From contig CM037587.1 of NCBI GenBank assembly GCA_021018995.1, positions 5,210,866 through 5,274,865 on the forward strand: DNA of 64,000 bases, in the 5' to 3' direction. Positions within the stretch are counted from its first letter, which is position 1, and every line of letters begins with the position of its first letter. Made by a program: the position numbers and the translations under genes. This DNA comes from Chloranthus sessilifolius (lineage: Eukaryota; Streptophyta; Magnoliopsida; Chloranthales; Chloranthaceae). The notes under the pieces are model-generated. The model saw nothing but the letters and a program-made list of their open reading frames with translations, ran no database searches and was not told the origin of the DNA. Positions 10,451 to 20,605 of the stretch are shown piece after piece.

Positions 10451-11449
10451 ACTATTGTGTGCCTAGTGGCCACCTTGTATATACATATATGATTCTACGT
10501 TTATTTAGTTTATGTTAGTACACATTCCATTTCGGAACCACTATCGGGAACCATTGTTTGGGTGATGTGCGTCCATCACCGATGGTTCTTCCTGGTTCCT
10601 TTTTGGGAATGTGTATGTTTTTCCTTACATTTAAATATTATTGACGTGTATTTAGCGTAGAAATTGTTTGACTCAGACTACCGCTGCTCGGATGTGTCCA
10701 CCTAGCTTCCGCTATATGCGCGGACACGTGTGATCGATCCGGGATCATCCAGAGTATGATCCTAACGGCACGGATTTCTGGAGACGGAAATCCGGGCTAT
10801 TACATTAATGGTGTTCAATTCTTGACTATTTTAATTTCAGAACTCACCTATTTGATGGCCCTTTTGGGGTCTCGGCAAACGAAATCCGAAGAGAGTTTTC
10901 AGATCTAAACTCTCCGATTCGTCGCCATCACAACCCAAAACAGCAAATACTTGGATCTGTCTCTACTCACAGTGCTAGCTCACGTCCTCTCATGACAACT
11001 CGAAGTACCAACGTCGATTTCACGCTCTCAAACTGAGAAATCGCCAACCTTGGTCTCTCGTTTAACTGTGATTTCTCACAGAACTGTTCTCAACCTAAAT
11101 TCCTTACTAGGGTTTCTTAGGAACAAGAAGAAGAAGAGGATAAAGATAGATATTCTTATCTTCTTCCTTCTCTTATAAGCTAAGAAAACAGAAATATCCT
11201 TGATATTTCTGTTTCACCTTAACTACGCTCTGGTGTGAAGCTCCTACACATTTTCTACGGCATACCACGCCACATCAATGTCCTACAAGCCTCGGACTCA
11301 TGCGAGAAGTCATACATGACTTTGTCTAACTATGGGGTAACATTATTTCAAATAATATTAATTACTAATTTTTAAATTTGTCTCGATTTCTGTGTCGGCA
11401 CGCATATCGAAACAGTTAGGTTCTTGTTCAAAATTTTAGGGTCGTTATA

Positions 11450-12886
11450 GTTTGCCTTTTTGTCGTTTTGCCCTAGGCTTGAGAGGGAAGCATCCTTGTA
11501 TATATTTTTTTTTGTTAGTCAACCTATGCTTTTTTTTTTAAAAGCATCATCTTCTCATAATTATTTCTTTTTCATTACTTCTTTTTTTGTAGGAGGACAT
11601 GGTTTTAGATGGTGTTACCCAAATAATGAGAAAGATTTTTCAAATAAAACTTGTAGTGAAGTCAATTTATTGTCGTGGACTCGGGCATAGTGTAAAGCAC
11701 CTCATCAAGCCATTACACTAAAGTAGCTTTTGAAGAAGAAATTGGGAGGGCTGAAGATGCAAAAAGAAAATTTGTAAACGCAACGGAAAAGGTTGAAGAA
11801 ATGAAGAAAAAGGTTCAAGAAATTGAGGGAAAGATTGAACAAAGAATAAGAGAGAAGATAGAGGAAAAGATGCAAGAATTCTTTTCTGAGAATGAAAATG
11901 CTTCATAGTTGGATGCATTCGCGTTGGTTTTTAAAAATAATGTTGATCATCTTTGATCTCTTTATTTTTTGGTGTATGGCTAATTTTTTTAAAACAATGT
12001 AATCATATTTGGTCTCTTTAATTTTTTGTTGCATTATGTTGATGTATACTTTTTTCAGTAATGATTTTTAATTTCTTGTATAAATCTTAATTTTGTGGAT
12101 TAATTTGAGTAATTTATATAATTTAATTGTTTTCTTTTAAATGAGTTAGTTACATATCTTTGTAATTGTATATTATGGGATTCTAATTTTTTTTAAATCA
12201 TTTTTATAACAAAATAATTTATTATAAATACCTCAGTATTCTCAACAAAATATATTTTTGTTACCAATAAATTACCAAATGCAATTATTACATTTCATTG
12301 CAATTGGATACTAAATTGTAACAAATCATGTTTCTAGTAATATATACTTTATTCGTAATAAAATATTTCATTACAAATGGAAAATAATTTTCAACGCAAG
12401 CTTTTTTGTGGCTAATACTTTCCATTTTGTAACGAAATATTTACAACAAAATATTTTTACTGCATATAGAATACAATTTGCAACGCAAATATTTTGTGGC
12501 TAATAATTTCCTTTTTGTAACGAATATTTTTGTCGGCAATACCTTATTATTTGCAACAAAATACTTTAATTGCAAATAAAATATAATTTGCTACATAAGT
12601 ATTTTTGTGGTTAATAATCACTCTTTTTCAATGACATTGTTTTGTATACAATACATTATTATTTGCTAAAAAAATACGTCACTATGTGCGATAAAATAAT
12701 TTCGTCGCAAATGCCCACTGTTTGCAATAAAATTAGTCACTTGTTGTCAATTTTCAATTGTTACGCTACATTTAGTGACGAACATGGTAACAAAAATAAT
12801 TCGTCGCAAAAGGTCTATATTGCAACAAAAATGAAATATTTTCATCGAAAAGTTTTGTTGTAAAATGTATATAGTTTGTTGTAGTG
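11450..12886 (+). mobile_element. 3' end of a CACTA (En/Spm-like) transposon
   Basis: The block ends at 12886 with TTTGTTGTAGTG, the CACTA right terminus. From about 12180 it is full of AT-rich subterminal words (TTTGCAACAAAATA, TTTCGTCGCAAA and relatives on both strands), typical of CACTA subterminal repeats. A coding tail (11723-11908) lies upstream. The left part is missing. Confidence 0.65.
11723..11908 (+). pseudogene. Coiled-coil C-terminal exon, probably from a CACTA-encoded protein
   Basis: The frame GTA GCT TTT GAA... stays open for 61 codons to TAG. It encodes a highly charged helix (EEEIGRAEDAKRKFVNATEK, then MKKKVQEIEGKIEQRI, ending SENENAS) with heptad-like spacing. Plant CACTA second proteins often end in such a coiled coil, and the CACTA terminus is 1 kb downstream. 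No upstream exon or start codon was found. The link to CACTA rests on position. Confidence 0.4.
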
Positions 12887-13894
12887 TTAGTCTTCTTTTA
12901 TTTTTTCTCTTGGCAATCTCTCACCATCTTTCTTTTATATTTTCATGCCTAATTTCGTATGTTACAATTTAATTTTTTTGTTGTTGATAAAATAAAATTA
13001 AAAATTGGTCCAATCGGACCAAATTTGTGTCGACCCAACTCATTGTCACTACTACATGGAAAGTTGAATTTTCACAGAATTTTGCAGTTGAAAAGGCATT
13101 TACACACTTTTCACATCTCAAAGTTATAATATAAACCCCAAGAAATTTCAGGCTTGAAAAACAGGTTTACATTATGAATTTTTTTGCTTTTAGTAGCCCC
13201 CCTTCACAACTTCCTTGAAGATATTTTATATCGGCGACCTACTTACCATTTGATCAGAAGAGCATTGAGGCCCTTCCTCCATTTTATACTTAATTGAGAC
13301 AGTCCTAGTCTTCCCTATATTTATCTTGGGTCCAACAATTCATTTTTTACCCTCTAACCTTGTTTCAGTATTTATCTAATAGGGTTTGAAAATTTTGACA
13401 TGTACTTCAATTAGAATTAAAAATTCTAGCATGTGCTTAAATTCAAATTAACTGTAAATAAGTTAGACAAAAATGTTTTTATGTCATATATTAGATCAAT
13501 GCGTTATGAGACCAATCAATCAGTCCCATATGAGATTGATCAATCGGTCTCATATGAGACCAATCAGTTCACAATAGATCAATCATCAGTATCAAATGGG
13601 AACTAATTGGTCCTATAATGGATTGACTTATTTCATATGGGATAGATCTGATCAGTTCTTATGTGAAACCAAAGGTCTAATAATGGACTGGCTAGTCTCA
13701 TATATATTAACTAATCGGGTCATATAGGACCTAATAGCATTTTCGTGTAAGTCATTTTCTCACTTGATTTAAATTTAAGTAAATGTCAAAAAAATTAATT
13801 CGAATTTAAACACATGTCAAAAGTTATGGTCTATTAGATAACCTACAAGTCTACGAGACATAATTATAAGGTTTGGAACCTGTTTGGTAAATAA
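12887..13894. other. Intergenic sequence with CATATG/ATTGGTC words
   Basis: No gene was seen. Between about 13495 and 13735 the sequence is dense in short palindromic words (GGTCTCATATGAGACC and fragments such as CCCATATGAGA, ATTGGTC, GATTGATCAATC). It looks like a decayed word array similar in style to those in the LTRs. No LTR boundary was found here. Confidence 0.5.
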
Positions 13895-16270
13895 TGATTT
13901 TTCTTTTTAATACGTAAGCTTGAGGTCGAAGGGTCCTCACCCATTTTATTAAAAGGAAGTAACATAGTACAAAAATTTCAATAACAAAGTAAACTTTAAA
14001 AATCAATAGAAGCTTCGGCATCGCCATCACCCCTATTAATCTCCACAATTACCCTAATGCAAATTCGATGCCGCCCTAATATATTGATCATCATCAGGAA
14101 GCTTTAGAGAATCCACCAGAAATGAGACTTCTCTAATGATACTATGAAGAATCGTCCTCTTTTGAGTAATCACATCATTAAAGATACGATCATTTCGCTC
14201 TCTCCAAATAAAAGAAATGGCAGTGCAAAAAATATTACGAATCAAATGGTCCTTCCATTTATTTCCTTTAGACTGTTCCATACATCTCTTCAACTCTTTA
14301 AGTAACGAGAGTTTATTGTTAGTATTGATTCTCAGCCTGGATTTGATGGATCTCCAAATCCATTGAGAATAACCACAACCAAAAAATAAATGCTCAGTGT
14401 TCTCTGAATCCACCCAATATAAAACACACCTAGAAGGGATACTAATACCCCTTTTGCAAAGATTATCTATGGTCATGAGCTTAAAATTTATTATTGTTAT
14501 GCACAGTAAGAGTACTTTGTAATATTTCCCGAATTCCAAATGAAGTATTTTCAGTCAACTACCATTCCTTTGGTTCTAATAGCATGTCAAGCTGATCGAA
14601 GAGAAAATTTTCTATCTCTTGAAGGTTCCCAACTTCATCTATCATGTAGATCAATATTGGGCGCAACAATAGTACGAACATCCTTCCAAGCTTCTTCCAA
14701 GTGAATTGTTGAGGGATGTGGCAAAATCCATACCCCATCATGGGACACATCGTTAACCATAGTGTTCTCATCAAGACTAGAATGAAGTAGAAATCTTCTA
14801 CTATATGTAGGAATAAAAAAATTTCCATTAACCCAAGGATCAATCCAAAAGTTAGTAGCCCCATTCCCCAAAACTAATTGGCAATTTCTTAAAGCAATGT
14901 CCCTGATAGAAAGAATTTTTATTCACGCCCAAGAAGGATCCCTTGGCCAAGAATAATTTCAAATGCTCTATCTCCCTACATACTTAGCCCGCATAGCTCT
15001 AGCCCAAAGAAAATCATTCTGAATAATAGACCAAAAGAGTTTTGTCATAGCACAATTCCAATCAGTGAAATTACGAATGCCAAGGCCTCCTTCCTCTTTC
15101 AGTTTACAAATTCGCTTTCAATTAATAGGATGCATAGACTGAGCCAACGACAGCCCTCTCCAAAGAAACCAACAAAAGATATTTTCAATCTCTTTAATAG
15201 TTCTCTTTGGAAGGATAAAGGCACCCGTCCAGTAAATCTAAAAACTGCTCAAAGCTGAAGATATTAAAACGAGTCTGACAACATAAAAGAGAAAGTGTCC
15301 CTTCCAACTTTCCAATCTATTTCTGATTTTCTGAATGAGAGGATTGCACATAGAATGAGTCATTCTTGAAGAGAATAGTGGAATGTTCAAATAATGAATG
15401 GGTAGAAAATTTTGTTTGAAGTTTAAACCTTCTTGAATATCTTTTTTGGCTTGACAAGCTTCACTAAATATAATTGAACTTTTGCTATCATTCGCCATAA
15501 GTCCGGAGCAGTTATGAAAGAACTCAAGAGAGTTTTTCACCACTTTTGCAGACCCAACGTCATCCTCGAGAAAGAGAATGAGATCATCTGCAAATATGAG
15601 ATGAGAAATACTTGGCCCACCTAGCAAGTTAGGAACACAAATCCTCCCTTCATCAATTTTTTGCTCAAGAACACAAGTAAATATATGCTTCTATTACAAG
15701 AGTAAATAATAAAAGAGACAAAGGATCTCTTTGTTCGAATACTATATATTCCACTAAAGAAACTATAAGGGTACCCATTAACAAGGATGGAGAAGGTGGG
15801 AGTAGTACTACATTGGGTAATCCATGCTACCCAGATGTCATCAAAGCCCATTTGTCTAAGGATAGCAATAGCGAAATCTCATCTCACTCGGTCATAAGCT
15901 TTTCGGATATCAATTTTTGCACACAGAGCTTTCAAACCACTAGTTGAGGTGGAACTTTCTAACCATCTCATGAGTAAGTAAAATATTTTCTGTTATTCGC
16001 CTTCCCTTCACAACAGCGGATTGATTCGAGCTTACAAGATCCGAAAGTGCCAAAGCAAGTCTATTTGAGATTATTTTTGTGATAACTTTATAGACGAAGT
16101 TGCAAAGGGCGATAGGTCTCAACTTGTCAACGGCATTCACATCATTTTCTTTCGATATAAGCTTAATAAAAGTAGAATTAATAGACTTTACAAGTTTTTT
16201 TTTTATAAAAGAAATTTTTTACCGCACAAGTGAAATCCTCCTTGACACTGCCAAGTAATAAGTAAAAATT
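13895..16270 (-). mobile_element. 5'-truncated L1-type LINE, reverse orientation
   Basis: On the minus strand the element begins in the reverse transcriptase domain (about 16270, aligning with 51270 of the LINE at 48246-53630) and runs through RT, a connecting region and a zf-RVT domain. It ends with ...AAAATGGGTGAGGACCC and an A-rich tail at about 13895. It belongs to the same family as the LINE inserted in the desaturase fragment, because the tail and zf-RVT sequences match closely. No clear target duplication was found. Confidence 0.85.
14054..16255 (-). pseudogene. LINE ORF2 remnant (RT and zf-RVT)
   Basis: Reverse frames encode, in order: an RT fragment with NAVDKLRPIALCNFVYK and SNQSAVVKGRRITENI (about 16140-15940); LLGGPSISHLIFADDLILFL with an intact F-ADD catalytic box (about 15640-15590) and the following thumb region to 15238; a linker (14871-14559); and a zf-RVT domain with GISIPSRCVLYW, HLFFGCGYSQWIW and IWRERNDRIFND (14539-14054). 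Frameshifts and stops separate these blocks, so no full protein is possible. The active-site box is better preserved than in the copy at 51.9 kb. Confidence 0.8.
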
Positions 16271-16297
16271 TTGGACATGTTAGATAAACAACCCTTA

Positions 16298-16304
16298 TTT
16301 TATT
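16298..16304 (-). terminator. Candidate poly(A) signal of the repeat-protein gene
   Basis: The minus strand reads AATAAAA about 195 nt downstream of the TAA at 16500-16502. It is the nearest canonical signal downstream of the coding region. Assigned by sequence only. Confidence 0.35.
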
Positions 16305-16499
16305 AAATCGAGTAAGGAATGGTTACTTTGAACACATTCTCTAGTAAAAAAAATTGTGCAAACTTATTACAAAAATATTTGCATGTGGATAAGAATCCAA
16401 TTATGGTAGGACAAAAAAAGCCGGCCATGACACCAAGCAGATCCATACTTAAGAACAAATATAGATCCCTATAATATTGTTACCATCGAATTCTCCGAA

Positions 16500-18701
16500 T
16501 TAATCCTTTGCTCCAACTTGTGCTCTACCATCCATTGAAATTGATTTTCCGAAGGTCACTCCATTATTTCCTCCCAAATGTACTCCGCTACTAAATGAGC
16601 CAGATTTTTCAAAATTAATGCCACCCTGGTGAGAAAACCCGGCATGGCCCGAAAAATCTCCCTTGGCATCGATTGATTTTCCAAATTGCACTCCATTATT
16701 TTCCCCCACTTGTGCTCCACCCCTGATCGAGCCCGATTTTTTTAAGTCGATTTCTGCTCCGCCGTTTTGCGATGACCCAGCTTTGCCTGATATATCACCC
16801 TTGACATCGATTGATTTTCCAAACTGCACTCTATTATTTCCCCCCACTTGTGCTCCACCACTGATCGAGCCCGATTTTTTTAAGTCGATTTCTGCTCCGC
16901 CGTTTTGCGATGGCCCGGCTTTGCCCGATACATCACCCTTGACATCGATTGATTTTCCAAACTGCACTCCATTATTTCCCCCCACTTGTGCTCCACCGCT
17001 GACCGAGCCCGATTTTTTTAAGTCGATTTCTGCTCCGCCGTTTTGCAATGACCCGGCTTTGCCCGATATATCACCCTTGACATCGATTGATCTTCCCAAC
17101 TGCACTCCACTATTTCCCCCCACTTGTGCTCCACCGCTGACCGAACCCGATTTTTTTAAGTCGATTTCTGCTCCGCCATTTTGTGATGACCCGCCTTTGC
17201 CCGATATTTCACCCTTGGCATCCATTGATTTTCCCAACTGCACTCCACCATTTCCCCCCACTTGTGCTCCACCGCTGACCGAGCCCGATTTTTTTAAGTC
17301 GATTTCTGCTCCGCCGTTTTGTGATGATCCGGCTTTGCCCGATATATCACCCTTGCCATCGATTGATTTTCCCAACTGCGCTCCACTATTTCCTCCCACT
17401 TGTGCTCCACCGCTGACTGAGCCCGATTTTTTTAAGTCGATTTCCGCTCCGCCGTTTTGCGACAATCCGGCTTTGCCCGATATTTCACCCTTGGCATCGA
17501 TTGATTTGCCCAACTGCGCTCCACTATTTCCTCCCACTTGTGCTCCACCACTGACCGAGCCCGATTTTTTTAAGTCGATTTCCGCTCCGCCATTTTGCGA
17601 CGATCCGGCTTTGCCCGATATTTCACCCTTGGCATCAATTGATTTTCCCAACTGCACTCCACTATTTCCTCCCACATGTGCTCCACCGCTGACCGAGCCC
17701 GATTTTTGTAAGTCGATTTCTGCTCCGCCATTTTGCGATGATCCGGCTTTGCCCGATATATCACCCTTGGCATCCATTGATTTTCCAAACTGCACTCCAC
17801 TATTTCCCCCCACTTGTGCCCCACCGCTGACTGAGCCCGATTTTTTTATGTCTACTTCTGCTCCGCCATTTTGTGATGATCCGGCTTTGCCCGATATATC
17901 ACCCTTAACATCGATTGATTTTCCAAACTGTACTCCATTATTTCCCCCCACTTGTGCTCCACCGCTGATGGAGCCTGATTTTTTTAAGTCGATTTCTGCA
18001 CCGCCGTTTTGTGATGACCCGGCTTTGCCCGATATATCACCCTTGACATCGATTGATTTTCCAAACTGCACTCCATTATTTCCCCCTACTTGTGCTCCAC
18101 CGCTGATCGAGCCCGATTTTTTTAAGTCGATTTCTGCACCGCCGTTTTGCGATGACCCGGCTTTGCCCGATATATCACCCTTGACATCGATTGATTTTCC
18201 AAACTGCACTCCATTATTTCCTCCCACTTGTGCTCCACCCCTAATCGAGCCTGATTTGCTGAAGTCAATATATTGGTCGCCGTTCTGCGATGACCCGGCA
18301 TTGCCCGAGATATGTCCCTTGGCATCCACTGAAATTGATTTTCCAAACTGTCCTCCTTTCCTTCCTCCCAGTTTTGCTCCACTGCTAATCGAGCCAGATT
18401 TTTCAAAGTCAATTTCTCCTCCACCGTTATGTGAGACCCCCGCATGGCCCGATATTTCTCCCTTTGCATCGATGGATCCGGACATGTCTTTATGGCCCGA
18501 CATGTACTGTCTGCGCAAGTCGCTGTTCCTCGATATTTCGTCTATCAGGCACTCCAATCTGCACCTCTTATTACAAAATTGTGTATCCCAACTGCACCGG
18601 TGGAGGCACTCAGTAAAGCAGTGGGCGCGGCTCGCCGGCAATGCTGCGAGGGTGAGCATGGCGACGAGTAACAATGTAACTGGTTGTTTTGAAATGGCCA
18701 T
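16500..18701 (-). CDS. Secreted six-cysteine protein with a giant Gly/Ser-rich 46-residue repeat array
   Basis: An uninterrupted frame of 733 codons. The ATG at 18701 is chosen because it directly precedes a classic signal peptide (MAISKQPVTLLLVAMLTLAA, cleavage likely after ASRA). An in-frame ATG 23 codons upstream would place polar residues in front of it. The mature protein starts with a six-cysteine head of spacing CX3CX3CX6CX3CX3C (residues about 28-51). The rest is a repeat of 46 residues (138 bp): about 11 regular units (GKSIDVKGDISGKAGSSQNG, then GAEIDLKKSGSISGGAQVGG...) bounded by diverged units at both ends. Hydrophobic residues alternate (IDxKGxIS, AEIDL, SVSG, AQVG, VQLG), which suggests short beta strands and perhaps a solenoid or fibre; this is an inference. 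It is predicted to be exported to the wall or apoplast. The six-cysteine head matches the two small peptide genes at 34953 and 39241. No intron is needed. The repeat part is not a family I recognise. Confidence 0.85.
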   Translation of the reverse strand: MAISKQPVTLLLVAMLTLAALPASRAHCFTECLHRCSWDTQFCNKRCRLECLIDEISRNSDLRRQYMSGHKDMSGSIDAKGEISGHAGVSHNGGGEIDFEKSGSISSGAKLGGRKGGQFGKSISVDAKGHISGNAGSSQNGDQYIDFSKSGSIRGGAQVGGNNGVQFGKSIDVKGDISGKAGSSQNGGAEIDLKKSGSISGGAQVGGNNGVQFGKSIDVKGDISGKAGSSQNGGAEIDLKKSGSISGGAQVGGNNGVQFGKSIDVKGDISGKAGSSQNGGAEVDIKKSGSVSGGAQVGGNSGVQFGKSMDAKGDISGKAGSSQNGGAEIDLQKSGSVSGGAHVGGNSGVQLGKSIDAKGEISGKAGSSQNGGAEIDLKKSGSVSGGAQVGGNSGAQLGKSIDAKGEISGKAGLSQNGGAEIDLKKSGSVSGGAQVGGNSGAQLGKSIDGKGDISGKAGSSQNGGAEIDLKKSGSVSGGAQVGGNGGVQLGKSMDAKGEISGKGGSSQNGGAEIDLKKSGSVSGGAQVGGNSGVQLGRSIDVKGDISGKAGSLQNGGAEIDLKKSGSVSGGAQVGGNNGVQFGKSIDVKGDVSGKAGPSQNGGAEIDLKKSGSISGGAQVGGNNRVQFGKSIDVKGDISGKAGSSQNGGAEIDLKKSGSIRGGAQVGENNGVQFGKSIDAKGDFSGHAGFSHQGGINFEKSGSFSSGVHLGGNNGVTFGKSISMDGRAQVGAKD

Positions 18702-18890
18702 TTTGTTCTTCTCAATATTTACCTGAAGTGGATAAAGAGAGATGGGCTTTATGTAGAGAGGTGAAGGCAATCTTCAGGGCATTTTTGTGGTGGCCCTTAG
18801 ATTAAGGTTGAAGAGCCACTCTTTGTAAGAAGTTGACCCGGTTAACCAAATAGAAAATGTTGCTCGTATTAGTAGAATTCAAGTCAATTC

Positions 18891-18900
18891 TATATATAGC
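18891..18900 (-). promoter_or_regulatory. TATA box of the repeat-protein gene
   Basis: CTATATATAG lies about 190 bp upstream of the chosen ATG on the minus strand. It allows a transcription start near 18865 and a leader of about 160 nt. The same box and surrounding 150 bp are duplicated at 43550-43712 without the coding region. Confidence 0.5.
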
Positions 18901-19195
18901 TGTGGCAGGAAAGAATGCCACTGGCCACAGCTGCTAGCCAAACAAATCCATCAAACAATCCTAACCATTGGTGACTGAATTGTCCGACTTTTTAAAAAAA
19001 GTCACGATTAACTCACTGTTTTTTGAAAAACAAATAAAATTATAATTCTTTGCTTCTTTTTGAAAAAATTGCAAATTTAAAGAATATTTCCTTTTCTCTA
19101 CGGCAACCAAAATTTTGGCCCAACTTGACTTGACCCGACTCATTGATAGACCTAATCCTCACTCTAGCAATCTTAAGATATGCATGGATATTTTG

Positions 19196-19921
19196 GAATC
19201 ATCTATGTATAAGCTCCTCGCGTTGTTGCGCCCAATCTTCCGTGGCTCTGGATTTGGAAAGCCTCAGCTACGAATAGGATTTTATCGCTTGTCTGATTAG
19301 CAGTTCTGGACAAAATTCTTACTGTGGATAATCTTCAATGTAGAGGTTTTCAGCTTGCCAATAGATGTGTTATGTGCGGCCGTTAAGAGGAGAATAACAA
19401 TCATATGTTTCTCCATTGCCAATTCTCCTCTCAGGTTTGGAATCATATTCTTAGATGGTTCGATCGCAGTTGGGTTATCCCAAAGTCTCTCAGTGCTTTT
19501 GTCAGAGCTTGGCAATTATGGGACACTAATCAGAGAGAGAAGGATTTCTGGAATCTATCTTTGTTTGCTGCTATCTCTTTCATTTGGAAGGAGAGAAACA
19601 AAAGAGTCTTCGAAAACAAGAAAGAATCATCAACAGACTTGGCAGACAGAATCGAAAGAAAGTCTCTTATCTGGGCTAAGTATTTCAATATGTTAGGCGC
19701 CTACTCCATTTCGGACGATCTCCGCAATTGGGGTGTAGTATGTAGAAACTATCATGAGTTTGCTTAGTATGGGTTGAGGGTCCTATGGGCCCTTGGGTGA
19801 GTTTTTGAATCCTATATTGCCCTTCGATGAGTCTCTTGCTCATATTGAAGGTAGTTTTTTTTTTATCCCTTGCTCAATATGAATCAATTTTTCTGGTAAT
19901 TATTAAAAAAAAAAAGAAAAA
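19196..19921 (+). mobile_element. 5'-truncated LINE fragment with 20-bp target duplication (copy 1)
   Basis: It encodes the zf-RVT end of a LINE in broken frames (FTVDNLQCRGFQLANRCVMC, MFLHCQFSSQVWNHILRWF, FIWKERNKRVFENK, stop after CRNYHEFA at 19767) and ends in an A-rich tail. It is flanked by AGATATGCATGGATATTTTG (19176-19195) and AGATATGCATAGATATTTTG (19922-19941), a 20-bp target duplication with one mismatch. The matching copy at 43879-44708 shows it was inserted before the segmental duplication. Confidence 0.9.
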
Positions 19922-20077
19922 AGATATGCATAGATATTTTGAGCCCGTATGTGGGGAAAGGTCACTGATTTTTCATGCTCATAAATATATATACGTGTTT
20001 ATCCTCAGGTTTGGCAGCGCGTGCGTCGGATAACTAATACTAATACCTTGGAGGACGGATCCTTTTCCATATATATA

Positions 20078-20605
20078 GAGAAAATTTCGAAAATCTCCCT
20101 CCTTAAAAGTAACTTTTCTAAATCCTCCCCCTATCGTTTTAGATATCTAATAAACCCCTGTACTTAAAACTTAGTCATCTAAATGCTCCCTTAACTATAA
20201 TTATTCACTTTAATATTTATATTTTAAATACAATTTTTGCTATTTTTTCTTAAAATTAAAAAATATTTATTTTTTACATTTGTTTATTTTTATTTTTATT
20301 TTTTTCAATTTTTTGGATTTTTATTGAATTTTGACTATTTTTTTTGCTTTTTTGCGTGAAAAAAAAAAATATATGATTTTTTTATAGTAATTTTTATTGG
20401 CCTATTCGCCTAGCCAACCAACCCATTTTCTAGAATCTTGCCCCTTAAGAGTAATTTGGATATTAAGGTGGATATTTATTGTGAGAGGGCATTTAGATAA
20501 CTAAGTTTCAAGTATAGGTGTTTATTAGATATTATTTAAAAAAACATGGAGAGGATTTAGAAAAGTATTTTTAAATGGGGGAGATTTTAGAAATTTTCCC
20601 TATTA
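20078..20605. mobile_element. AT-rich TIR element (copy 1)
   Basis: The ends are inverted repeats of about 55 bp: GAGAAAATTTCGAAAATCTCCC at the left and the complement of ...GGGGGAGATTTTAGAAATTTTC at the right. Inner ends (AGTAACTTTTCTAAATCC against GGATTTAGAAAAGTATTT) also pair. No protein is encoded. The TSD is unclear, so the superfamily is not assigned. The same element is at 44851-45366 in copy 2. Confidence 0.65.

Larger units (their letters stand above)
8197..10804 (+). mobile_element. Complete solo LTR of family A (copy A3), TSD TTAAT
   Basis: A 2608-bp LTR from TGTAACGACCCCG to CCGGGCTATTACA, flanked by exact TTAAT (8192-8196 and 10805-10809). It is nested in the reverse LTR A2. It carries a TATA-like CTTATAG (about 8484), a splice-donor-like CAAG|GTGAGTT (donor at 8835), a GATCGATC array (8965-9545), the GAACGACGA stem-loop (about 10050) and the three 3' stem-loops. 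A 27-bp poly-A tract follows the first 13 bases. Confidence 0.95.
5961..11449 (-). mobile_element. Reverse solo LTR of family A (copy A2), interrupted by copy A3
   Basis: On the minus strand the LTR begins at 11449 (TATAACGACCC, a mutated TGTAACGACCC) and ends at 5961 (CGGGCTGTCACA). A second LTR is inserted at 8197-10804. Without it the LTR is about 2876 bp. The flanks are GTTTC (5956-5960) and GTTTG (11450-11454), a 5-bp target duplication with one mismatch. The predicted splice donor is at about 10847. The insertion order is clear: A2 into host, A3 into A2, and a CACTA MITE into the A2 array. Confidence 0.85.

Noticed and set aside
17570-18469. Third-frame open stretches in the repeat gene
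   Set aside because: Shadows caused by the 138-bp period. They have no start context and are shorter than the sense frame.
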